In this document: one piece after another, positions 1 through 6,564 of the stretch
Layout of the letters: each line of letters begins with the position of its first letter
How positions within the stretch are numbered: the first letter of the stretch is position 1
NCBI GenBank assembly: GCA_913058555.1
Contig: CAJXRJ010000431.1
Location: 1-6,613 of the forward strand
Reading direction: 5' to 3'
Length of the DNA stretch: 6,613 bases
Source of the DNA: an uncultured bacterium
GTDB taxonomy: Bacteria > Planctomycetota > UBA1135 > GCA-002686595
The notes under the pieces: generated by a model
The model's input: only the letters and a program-made list of their open reading frames with translations
Told to the model about the DNA's origin: nothing
The model's database searches: none
Made by a program: the position numbers and the translations under genes

Positions 1-39
1 TGCCTAGTCTCGTGGCTCGGAGATGTGTATAAGAGACAG
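1..39 (+). other. Nextera sequencing adapter remnant (left end)
   Basis: This is not genomic DNA. Bases 21-39 are exactly the 19-bp Tn5 mosaic end used in Nextera libraries (AGATGTGTATAAGAGACAG). Bases 7-20 match the read-2 adapter stem GTCTCGTGGGCTCGG with one G missing. Bases 1-6 (TGCCTA) match the end of an i7 index. The same adapter, without the deletion, occurs inverted at the other end of the window. On the plus strand the mosaic end translates as MCIRDS, a peptide that marks adapter read-through in predicted proteins. Any gene call running into this segment is artefactual at that end. Confidence 0.97.
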
Positions 40-286
40 CATGGGGGGCGTGCGGGGGAGGGCGTTCCGGTCCCGATTCAATGATCGCGCGCCAGCGGGC
101 CGGCTGGCGCATGAAATGTTCCGGGACTCGTGGGGAGCAGAATATCCTCGGCCGGCTCTGCGCCCCTTTCCCTAAAGATCGGTCAGGTCGAGGCTCGAAG
201 TGAAGCCGGTCGTCCTTTGATTTGAGGGTCAGTTTCCGCGGCTTGATTCGTGGGCTTGCGAGGGGCGCTGGTGCAGGATTCTGAGT
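40..286. other. Unassigned region downstream of folP
   Basis: This stretch lies between the folP stop codon and the adapter. No recognisable gene is present. Two short open frames touch the edge. One is on the plus strand, 41-175 (44 codons, ending TAA, containing HEMFRDSWGAEYPRP); it runs leftward into the adapter and could be the tail of a convergent gene. The other is on the minus strand and starts at an ATG near 113, reading MRQPARWRAIIESG out of the window; it could be the beginning of a further downstream gene. Neither has a ribosome binding site, a family motif or clearly better codon usage than the other, so I do not call either. An 8-bp-stem hairpin sits at 89-110. I see nothing else in it. 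Confidence 0.5.
89..110. repeat. Perfect 8-bp inverted repeat (hairpin)
   Basis: GCGCCAGC at 89-96 and GCTGGCGC at 103-110 are perfect reverse complements separated by a 6-base loop (GGGCCG). The hairpin lies about 180 bp past the folP stop. There is no run of T residues on either strand after the stem, so it is not a classic intrinsic terminator, although a GC-rich stem here could still help end transcription of the minus-strand operon. The GC-rich background makes chance occurrence plausible. Confidence 0.4.
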
Positions 287-1282
287 CTAGCAGCGGCCTG
301 CCAAGGCCCCCGAGATGGCGCGCGCGACCAGGACGGCCTCGCGCATGATGGCCACGTCGTGGACCCGAACGATGTCGGCGCCCCCGTGGGCTGCGGCGAG
401 GGCGATGGCGGCGGCCGTGCCCCCGAGGCGCTCGCTCGGCATGTCCTTGCGTTCCTGGGCGAGCCAGTCCGTGGGGGCCTCGGCGCCCGTGATATGCCCG
501 ATAAAGGACTTTCGGGAGGCTCCGAGCAGGATCGGGTAGCCGAGGGCTCGCAGGTCCCGGAGGCCCGCGAGGAGGCTGAGGTTGTGGGGGAGGCGCTTGC
601 CAAATCCCACCCCCGGGTCGAGCACGATCCGGCTCTTCGGGATGCCCGCGTCGAGGGCCGCCTGGGCGCGGCCGGAGAGGTGGGCGCCGATCTCCCGCAC
701 GGGGTCGTCGTAGTGGGGGTCCCTCTGCATCGTTTTTGGATCCCCTTGGAGGTGCATGAGGCACAGGTGCAGGTCGAGACCCTGGGAGTGCCTGAGCTCC
801 GCCACTGCCGGGATCATCCGGGGGTCCTTGAGGCCGCCGCTTACGTCGTTGACGATCGTGGCGCCGGCCCGGGCCGCCTGGATCGCCACCTCAGACTTCA
901 TGGTGTCGATGGAGAGGGGTGCCTTCGTGGCCGCGCTCAGGCCCTCGATCACCGGGATCACTCGCGCTAGCTCTTCCTCCAAAGGCACAGGGTCGGCACC
1001 CGGTCGGGTGGACTCGCCGCCGATGTCGAGCACATCCGCGCCCTCCGCCACGAGCCGCAGGCCATGGGCCACGGCGGCTTCGGGGTCTCGGAAGCGGCCC
1101 CCGTCCGAGAAGCTGTCGGGGGTGACATTGACGACTCCCATGAGGGAGACGGGCCGCCAGGCTGCGTGGTCGCTGCGAATAGCGTCCGGAGCGTCGGCAC
1201 TAAAGGGCCAGGGCGGCCACGCATCTGCGCGGCCGCCCTGGCCCCCGTCGACTGCCTGAATCGGGCTCGGCGATTCGGTCAT
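287..1282 (-). CDS. folP: Dihydropteroate synthase
   Basis: This cytosolic enzyme of folate synthesis condenses p-aminobenzoate with 6-hydroxymethyl-7,8-dihydropterin pyrophosphate to give dihydropteroate, and is the target of sulfonamides. The 331-residue protein shows both family signatures: MGVVNVTPDSFSDGG at residues 48-62 (Asn50-region loop binding pyrophosphate/metal) and GADVLDIGGESTRPGA at 81-96. Further TIM-barrel ligands follow: SIDT (124-127), NDVSGG (145-150), MHLQG (176-180), DPGVGFGK (222-229), GASRKSFIG (254-262) and RVHDV (306-310). All the expected active-site blocks are present, so it should be functional. The chosen ATG (1282) overlaps the ftsH stop as ATGA, which supports coupling; no Shine-Dalgarno is visible. 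About 47 residues precede the first motif, some 30 more than in E. coli FolP, and they are rich in Gly, Pro and Ala, so initiation further inside cannot be excluded. Confidence 0.97.
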   Translation of the reverse strand: MTESPSPIQAVDGGQGGRADAWPPWPFSADAPDAIRSDHAAWRPVSLMGVVNVTPDSFSDGGRFRDPEAAVAHGLRLVAEGADVLDIGGESTRPGADPVPLEEELARVIPVIEGLSAATKAPLSIDTMKSEVAIQAARAGATIVNDVSGGLKDPRMIPAVAELRHSQGLDLHLCLMHLQGDPKTMQRDPHYDDPVREIGAHLSGRAQAALDAGIPKSRIVLDPGVGFGKRLPHNLSLLAGLRDLRALGYPILLGASRKSFIGHITGAEAPTDWLAQERKDMPSERLGGTAAAIALAAAHGGADIVRVHDVAIMREAVLVARAISGALAGRC

Positions 1283-3663
1283 GCGGGCGAGAGGCCGGAC
1301 AGGCCGTTTTCACCGCCCATTTCGGGCTCGGGCTCCGGTTCGGGGCGCGGGGAAGGCGCAGCCTTAGTGGCCTTGCGCTCCTCCCGGATCTCCTCGGCCG
1401 TCTTCTCGCGAAGGCCCTCGGGCGATTCCCCATCGATGAGCTTCTGAATCTCCTCACGCTCCAGGGTCTCGTAGAGCAAGAGGGCCTGGGTCAGTCGCTC
1501 GACGGACTCGCGCTCCGCGTCGACGACTTTCGTGGCCAGCTCGTAGGCCTCACGCATGAAGCGCTTGATCTCTTGGTCGATCTCACGGGCTGTGTCCTCG
1601 GAGTGCCACTTGCCGCTCATGAGCTCAGTGCCCAGGAAGTCGGAGCCCTGACGATCCGCGTAGTTGATCGGGCCGATGGCGTCGGACATGCCGAGCTCAG
1701 TGACCATGGCTCGCACGAGCTCCGTCGCCCGGCGAATATCGTCTGAGGCGCCGGCGGAGATATCCCCACAGAAGATCTCCTCGGCGACACGGCCGCCGAA
1801 CAGCACGGCCAGGCGACCTACGAGGCGCTTCTTCTGGGTGTGATAGCTCTCCTTCTCGGGCAGCATCATCGTGGCGCCGAGGGCGCGGCCCCGGGGCACG
1901 ATCGTGACCTTGTGTGGGAAGTCTTGCCCCTCGAGCTTGGCGGCGACGATCGTGTGGCCGGCCTCGTGATACGAGGTGATCTCGAGGTCTTCCTTCTCGA
2001 TGTTGCGGGCGATCTTCTGGCGGCCGTAGCGCACCTTCGCTGTGGCCTCAGCCAGGTGGTTCATTTCCACCTCGTCCCCCTTGTCGAGGGCTGCCATGAT
2101 CGCTGCTTCGTTGACGATGGCGGCTAGGTCGGCGCCCGAGTAGCCCGGGGTGGCCTTCGCCAGCTCGTGCACGTCGATCTCCTTCGAGGCCTTCACCTTC
2201 GCGAGGTGCACCCCGAGGATGGCCTCGCGGCCGTCCATGTCGGGCAGGTCGATGGTGACTTCGCGGTCGAACCGGCCGGGACGGAGTAGCGCGGGGTCGA
2301 GCACGTCCGGACGGTTGGTCGCGGCGACGACGATGATGCCCTCATCCGTGGCGAATCCGTCCATTTCGACGAGGATCGCGTTCAGCGTCTGCTCGCGCTC
2401 ATCGTGACCTCCGCCCATGCCGCTGCCGCGACGACGGCCGACCGCGTCGATCTCGTCGAGGAAGATGATGCACGGGGAGTTCTCGCGGGCCTGCTTGAAG
2501 AGATCGCGAACGCGGCTGGCGCCGACGCCCACGAACATCTCGACGAAGTCCGAGCCGGAGATGGAGAAGAACGGCACCTCCGCTTCGCCGGCGATGGCCT
2601 TGGCGAGGAGGGTCTTGCCGCAGCCCGGGGAGCCGACGAGCAAGACGCCGCGGGGGATCCTTCCACCGATGCGGGTGAACTTGCCTGGGTTCTTGAGGAA
2701 CTCGACCACCTCGCGCACTTCGGCCTTGGCCTCTTGCGCTCCGGCGACGTCGTCAAACGTGACGCCAGTGTGGTTTTCCTTCGTGTACATCTGCGCGCGG
2801 CTGCGGCCGAAGCTCATCACGCCGGCGCCTGAGCCTTGGTTGCGCATCTGCCGCATGAAGAGCAGGAACACCATGATGATGAGGATCCAGGGACCCCACA
2901 TCAGGAGCATGGTGGCCAGCGATCCGTCGGCCGGGCCATGGCGAGTGCCGCCCTTGGTCGTCAGGTCGAAGTGGAAGGACTGGGGCGTGACGCCTTTGTC
3001 CATGAGCACGTCCCGGACCTCAGCGAACTTGGGTCGGAGCTCGGTCAGCTGGAGGCTGACGGCCTGGTCGCCCGTGGCGCCCATCGATCGGGGGCTCGCC
3101 ACGGTGCGGGCGAAGTCGCCGGTGGCCGTGCCGAAGACGAAGAGTTGATCGCTGCGGCGGGACTTCTCCGGCTTGGCTTCCGAGTCGGACTCTTTGCTCC
3201 CGTCATCGGAATCGGACGATCCCTCGTCCTTCGAGTCATCGCCGGAGCCGAATCGCTTCCGGAACTCGGTCACCTGCCACGCCTCCGTCGGCTTGAACTC
3301 CCCCGCCTCGATGGCGGTGAGCATGTTGGCGGCCTGGACCTGCGTGTAGTCCGCCTTGGCCTTCATCTCCCGCCAGAGGGATTCGTTCTCCGCGATGCTT
3401 GCCACGGAGGTCTCGAATGCCTCGACGTCCCCCGAGCCGGTGAGGGTGCCAACGATCTCGTTCTGACCTTTGAAGTCGAGGCGTTCGATCCGACCCGTCA
3501 CCAGGGCGGCCAGGAACTCGTCCTGGCTGTAAGTCTCGACCTTCTTTAGGGCGTTGCCGCTGAACGCCACGAGGACGACGACGATCACCGTCAAGAAGAG
3601 TAGGAAGGAGCCAAACGGTCGCGGCTTGCGACCCTTGTCCCCCTGATTCTGCGATTCAGCCAT
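1279..3663 (-). CDS. ftsH: ATP-dependent zinc metalloprotease FtsH
   Basis: This inner-membrane AAA+ protease forms hexamers and pulls out and degrades membrane and unstable cytosolic proteins. The 794-residue protein has a first membrane helix at about 17-34, a periplasmic region to about 250, and a second helix at about 251-270. The AAA module follows: Walker A GSPGCGKT (344-351), pore loop around Phe377 (MFVGVGA), Walker B IIFLDEID (399-406), and the second region of homology with arginine fingers Arg464 and Arg467 in RPGRFDR. The protease domain has the zinc site HEAGH (566-570), with Asp642 in GASDDI as the likely third ligand. Every catalytic element is intact. Two features stand out: the region between the helices is about 215 residues instead of about 70 in E. 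coli, with a Ser/Asp/Glu/Lys-rich stretch at 140-172, and the C-terminus ends in a Pro-Glu repeat (PEPEPEPE). The ATG at 3663 starts just before the hydrophobic helix, as expected. It lacks an obvious ribosome binding site. Its stop overlaps the folP start. Confidence 0.98.
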   Translation of the reverse strand: MAESQNQGDKGRKPRPFGSFLLFLTVIVVVLVAFSGNALKKVETYSQDEFLAALVTGRIERLDFKGQNEIVGTLTGSGDVEAFETSVASIAENESLWREMKAKADYTQVQAANMLTAIEAGEFKPTEAWQVTEFRKRFGSGDDSKDEGSSDSDDGSKESDSEAKPEKSRRSDQLFVFGTATGDFARTVASPRSMGATGDQAVSLQLTELRPKFAEVRDVLMDKGVTPQSFHFDLTTKGGTRHGPADGSLATMLLMWGPWILIIMVFLLFMRQMRNQGSGAGVMSFGRSRAQMYTKENHTGVTFDDVAGAQEAKAEVREVVEFLKNPGKFTRIGGRIPRGVLLVGSPGCGKTLLAKAIAGEAEVPFFSISGSDFVEMFVGVGASRVRDLFKQARENSPCIIFLDEIDAVGRRRGSGMGGGHDEREQTLNAILVEMDGFATDEGIIVVAATNRPDVLDPALLRPGRFDREVTIDLPDMDGREAILGVHLAKVKASKEIDVHELAKATPGYSGADLAAIVNEAAIMAALDKGDEVEMNHLAEATAKVRYGRQKIARNIEKEDLEITSYHEAGHTIVAAKLEGQDFPHKVTIVPRGRALGATMMLPEKESYHTQKKRLVGRLAVLFGGRVAEEIFCGDISAGASDDIRRATELVRAMVTELGMSDAIGPINYADRQGSDFLGTELMSGKWHSEDTAREIDQEIKRFMREAYELATKVVDAERESVERLTQALLLYETLEREEIQKLIDGESPEGLREKTAEEIREERKATKAAPSPRPEPEPEPEMGGENGLSGLSPA

Positions 3664-3748
3664 GGTGTGGTTATCGACCCGAGCGCTGTGATTCTCCAGG
3701 ACTTGGCTGGGCGCCGAGCGTCCCAGGGGGCCTGGAGGGCCCGGGAAT

Positions 3749-3772
3749 GGGGGTGCAGATACCGCAGCCCCC
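3749..3772 (-). repeat. Bulged hairpin in the ftsH leader
   Basis: On the minus strand GGGGG-C-TGC pairs with GCA-CCCCC around a 7-base loop (GGTATCT), giving an 8-bp stem with one bulged C. It lies about 85 bp ahead of the ftsH ATG. No T tract follows, so it is not an intrinsic terminator. If transcription starts near the -10-like hexamer just upstream, this structure would sit near the 5' end of the mRNA and might affect stability or translation. That role is inference only. Confidence 0.35.
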
Positions 3773-3785
3773 GATTGTCGAAGAG

Positions 3786-3791
3786 ATTCTA
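3786..3791 (-). promoter_or_regulatory. Weak candidate -10 element for ftsH
   Basis: The minus strand reads TAGAAT, one mismatch from the TATAAT consensus, about 125 bases before the ftsH ATG. No convincing -35 box lies 16-18 bases upstream (the sequence there is around ATGGGAC), and there is no extended TG motif. In a GC-rich region an AT-rich hexamer is mildly notable, but this is a weak call. Confidence 0.18.
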
Positions 3792-3887
3792 CGCCAGGTA
3801 ACCGGAGGTCCCATCCGCCGGCCCCGGATTCTCTTGGGTCCCCCTACTTGCCCCTTGGCTTCGCGATTCAGTCGGATCCGGATTCCT

Positions 3888-4523
3888 TCAAGTCCCCGCC
3901 TCGGGATCTTGGGCCTCCGAATCGGTCGCCTCGGCCCCGGGAACGTCCCCCTGGGTGGCCTCTTCATCCGCCCACAATGGGTCCCCGGGGCGGACTACCC
4001 CGTACTCAAGGCCCGCAAGGAGCGTTAGCAAGATCCTGTCGGCGGAGTTCCGCAGGGCGTTGTCCCGCGCGGCGGGTTCACGTCCGGGGACGTCGACCGC
4101 CGTGCCGAAGCGCACGCCGGTGCGGGTGCGCCCGACCGTGATGCCCCGGGCACCGTCGACGATTTCTGCGGCGACGAAGACGTTCTCCTGGGTCTCCACG
4201 AGGCGGTTGTCGCCGGTTCGGGCGCCAGGGGACCTCTGAAATCCTTCGATCGCACCCCGGATGACGAGGTCAGCCCGCGCCGGCGAGACGAGTTCGAGCG
4301 ACGTGTGGCGGCGGGCTGCGTCGCTTAGGGCGGCGTGGAGCTGGCGCTCGATGTTCGGCAGCTGGGATTCGTTGCCGAAGATCTCGATGCCGATGGTCCG
4401 CGTGGGCCGGCCGCCCCCGAGGTCCGGCGCGAGTCCAGCCCGGTAGCCGCAGGCGCTGAGTAGCAGCGCGAGCATCCCGAGGAAGGTTGCGCGGGGGAAC
4501 GTCTTGGGCATCGTCCGTGGCAT
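3888..4523 (-). CDS. lptE: LptE-family LPS-assembly lipoprotein
   Basis: LptE is an outer-membrane lipoprotein that plugs the LptD barrel and helps deliver lipopolysaccharide to the cell surface. From the chosen start (211 residues) the protein has a short basic N-terminus, a hydrophobic core (FLGMLALLL) and the lipobox L-S-A-C with Cys25, followed by the typical CGYRAG. After that come features of the family: IGIEIFGNES, a helix with LPNIERQLHAALSDA, SPARADLVIRGAI, and strands ending at VGRTRTGVRFGTAVD, then a long C-terminal helix. The last 28 or so residues are an acidic Glu/Asp/Ala tail that the family does not need. Four in-frame starts exist: TTG 4583, ATG 4556, ATG 4523 and ATG 4511. 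I chose 4523 because it gives a normal 25-residue signal peptide and has GGAG 11 bases upstream; 4556 is the main alternative. It follows the BamD-like gene by 66 bp, in the same direction. The family is divergent, so the name rests on overall pattern. Confidence 0.82.
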   Translation of the reverse strand: MPRTMPKTFPRATFLGMLALLLSACGYRAGLAPDLGGGRPTRTIGIEIFGNESQLPNIERQLHAALSDAARRHTSLELVSPARADLVIRGAIEGFQRSPGARTGDNRLVETQENVFVAAEIVDGARGITVGRTRTGVRFGTAVDVPGREPAARDNALRNSADRILLTLLAGLEYGVVRPGDPLWADEEATQGDVPGAEATDSEAQDPEAGT

Positions 4524-4589
4524 TGGAGTCCGCGCTCCGGCGTGCGGTTCGTTCATGGGCTTAGGCACTGGTGGTGGGCTCAAGGGCGA

Positions 4590-5795
4590 CTAGCGGTCCA
4601 GCTCGCGCCGCTCGGCATCGACGCGCGACGCCGGAGCGAGGTCCCCGGGTGTGGTCGTCCCGGTACCACCTGGGTTGAAAACGTCTGGCACGTCGAGGTC
4701 TGTGGGAAGCACCCGTGGCGCATCGACACGCTCGATCTCGTCGACGCTCTCCAGGAACGCCAGGAACTCCGCTTCTTGCTCCTCGTTGCCGGACCGCCGC
4801 GCAAACTCGAGTCCGCGAGCGGCATGCTGGCGGGCACCCGTGGGGTTCTTGACCCGGGCGTAGAACTCGGCGACCACCAAATCGTTGTCGGCGAGGCGTT
4901 GCAGGCAATCGACGAGGGTCCGGTCGACCTCTGGGCGAAGCTCGTGCTGGCGGTACGTTTGGATCCAGAGTTCGAGTTCACTGAGAGCCTGAACTAGCTC
5001 GTCGCGGGCGTACTCGGGCCCGTCGAGGTCGGCGAGGCGCAGCCGCGGAATCGCTGCTTCGCTGGCCACACGATGCACCGAGTCCCGGGCCCAGAGCACC
5101 AGTTCCTTGTGCTTGTCGATGGCGATATCGAAGAGGCGATCGTCCTCATAGAGCTTCGCCAGATCGACGAGGGCATCGTCCACCTTCTCGTGGGTCGGGT
5201 ACTCGGAGCTGAGGTACTCGAGCACGCTGGGTGCCTGGACCGAGTAGGGGAACAGGAAGAACTTGCGCCGCTTGTCGAGGCGGTACGAGGTGCCGATTTC
5301 GTACAGCAGGTCCCCGGCCTCGTTGCGCAGTGCGTGGGATGGGTAGCGCTGATCGAGGCGCCGTATGAGGCCGAAGGCGTCGCTGCGCTCCTCGTCCTGA
5401 AAGAGCAATCGTGCCGCCCGGAGGCCGGCGGGCACCGCGATGCGCGCCGGGAGTTCCGCCTGGCTGAGGTCCTCCAGGTCCGCGGGCCGGTTGCCCCGTC
5501 TGCCAAGCTCTTCGGCGCTTCGCTCGAGGAGTTGGCGGACGACGACTCGCTCGGACGTCTCGAGCGGCGACTTGGACGCTCGGATCATCTCCCCGACCAC
5601 CTTGGCGAGCTCCTTGTCGTCCGCTGTTTGTAGCGGCAGGGTCCGGGCGCGCTCGATGGCGGCGGGGACATCCTCGGGGCTGAGGGGCTTCTGCGATCCG
5701 ATACGGTTGGACCGGCAGCTCACGGCGAGCATTGCCAGGGATAGCCAGAAGGCCATCGGGCCGAGACGTCGGTGGGGCGCGCGGGTGGAGTTCAA
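4590..5795 (-). CDS. BamD/YfiO-like helical-repeat lipoprotein
   Basis: This 401-residue protein is probably an exported lipoprotein of the outer-membrane assembly kind. The N-terminus has a basic segment (RAPHRRLGP), a hydrophobic core (AFWLSLAMLAV) and a lipobox-like A-V-S-C with Cys27. The -3 residue is Ala rather than the usual Leu, so the lipobox is imperfect. The rest is predicted helical with tetratricopeptide-like units near 145-171 (RRLDQRYPSHALRNEAGDLL), 192-219 (EYLSSEYPTHEKVDDALVDL) and 274-312. The segment LADNDLVVAEFYARVKNPTG (301-320) resembles the BamD helix pair that follows the central repeats, but BamD is usually about 240-280 residues, so this protein is longer, with a Pro/Thr/Gly-rich tail after 360. 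A generic TPR lipoprotein is the alternative. The TTG start at 5795 overlaps the recO stop as TTGA and supplies the basic part of the signal peptide; the internal ATG at 5756 would leave only 13 residues before the Cys. Confidence 0.65.
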   Translation of the reverse strand: MNSTRAPHRRLGPMAFWLSLAMLAVSCRSNRIGSQKPLSPEDVPAAIERARTLPLQTADDKELAKVVGEMIRASKSPLETSERVVVRQLLERSAEELGRRGNRPADLEDLSQAELPARIAVPAGLRAARLLFQDEERSDAFGLIRRLDQRYPSHALRNEAGDLLYEIGTSYRLDKRRKFFLFPYSVQAPSVLEYLSSEYPTHEKVDDALVDLAKLYEDDRLFDIAIDKHKELVLWARDSVHRVASEAAIPRLRLADLDGPEYARDELVQALSELELWIQTYRQHELRPEVDRTLVDCLQRLADNDLVVAEFYARVKNPTGARQHAARGLEFARRSGNEEQEAEFLAFLESVDEIERVDAPRVLPTDLDVPDVFNPGGTGTTTPGDLAPASRVDAERRELDR

Positions 5796-6564
5796 CGGGA
5801 GGAGGGGCCAGCGGTTCTGCGATTGCGATCGGGGGCGGCCAGGAATCGTGCGTGACTGCGTGGTCGAGTCTCTAGGTGGTGATCCAAAAACCTTCCCGTG
5901 AAGTCGAGGACCCGCTCTGCCAGGCCCGCCAGGGGGGGAGGGTAAGACGGGTGACGGGGCTCGCCCACGGTGATGGGCCGTTCTTCTTCGGGCCCATCCC
6001 CGGCGGGCATGCCCGAGACAGGTTCTTCAAGCCAGTGGGCCGCGGTCTCCAGGACGCGGGTTGGCATGGTTCCGACCCGGGCGCCCTGCCGGTGGGATTC
6101 GGACGCGTGGCGCGGGCAAAGGCGCCCGCCGAGCTGGGCCGAGAATGCGGCCCGCGGTTCCGTCGCGCCAGGCACCTCCACGGCCGAGGCCTCGCCGCCG
6201 CACACCGCGCAGACCCGAAGGGCGGGGGGCAGGCCGAGTTCGGCGAGCAGATGCAGCTCAAAGGAGCCCAGGCGCTGTAGGACGGGCGCGTTCTGGGTAT
6301 CCAAGGCATCGAGTCCAGCCTCGAGCAGAGCATAGAGGCCCTGGTCGGCGGCCCCGGAGCGGGTGCAAAGGTCGATCAGCTCGATCATCGTCTGGGCCGC
6401 CCGGTAGGCTCCCACCGAGCGAGTGATCCAGCGCCGACGGGTCTCGACGGATCCCACGTGCAAGGTGCCGAGATCTGCGCCATCCCTGCGCGGCGCGCCC
6501 CACTCCAACCGCAGCGTATCGAACCAGTCGAGGACGCCTGCGTAGCGAGACTTGGGGCGGTAGG
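5792..6564 (-). CDS. recO: DNA repair protein RecO (5' end missing)
   Basis: RecO works with RecF and RecR to load RecA onto SSB-coated single-stranded DNA in gap repair. The frame is open from the adapter junction and begins AYRPKSRYAGVLDWFDTL, which matches the segment about 40 residues into RecO where the N-terminal OB fold runs on (compare RPKSRFAG in typical members). The start codon and the first 40 or so residues are therefore lost at the contig edge. A TTG at 6508 would give a 238-residue product but is most likely an internal Leu codon. Counting from that Leu, the helical domain (MIELIDLCTR, FELHLLAELGLPP) and a zinc site C100-x2-C103 ... C131-x2-H134 are visible; the fourth ligand is His rather than the more usual Cys. 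The C-terminal helix (RVLDFTGRFLDHHLETRPRSHARFL) is typical. A variable, Pro/Glu-rich stretch (163-192) precedes it. The stop overlaps the next gene's start. Confidence 0.93.

Larger units (their letters stand above)
3664..3887 (-). other. Intergenic leader between lptE and ftsH
   Basis: This 224-bp gap is the only long non-coding interval inside the gene run. It is the likely site of any separate ftsH-folP promoter. It contains a bulged hairpin (3749-3772), a weak -10-like hexamer (3786-3791) and a short CCAGG/CCTGG repeat (3723-3735). Open frames cross it in other phases, but they are rich in Arg, Pro and Gly, match no family I know and look like chance frames in GC-rich DNA. No hairpin followed by a T run is seen after the lptE stop, so read-through from upstream is possible. 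Confidence 0.5.

Noticed and set aside
2417..3148. Long plus-strand open frame opposite ftsH
   Set aside because: It is antisense to a gene with every FtsH motif intact. Long mirror frames are expected in GC-rich coding DNA, and the translation matches no family.
3723..3735. CCAGG-GGG-CCTGG short palindrome as a possible terminator
   Set aside because: The stem is only 5 bp with a 3-base loop and no T tract, which is within chance for this GC content.
3671..3967. Basic Arg/Pro-rich 98-residue minus-strand frame in the ftsH leader
   Set aside because: It overlaps the lptE end in another frame, has biased Arg/Pro/Gly content typical of chance GC-rich frames, and no recognisable motif.
5073..5633. 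Long plus-strand open frame opposite the BamD-like gene
   Set aside because: It is in mirror phase to the lipoprotein gene. Its translation shows no domain, signal or start context.
5797..5807. GGGAGGAGGGG purine-rich stretch resembling a strong Shine-Dalgarno
   Set aside because: It lies on the plus strand, where no gene starts. On the coding strand it is a pyrimidine run inside the end of recO.
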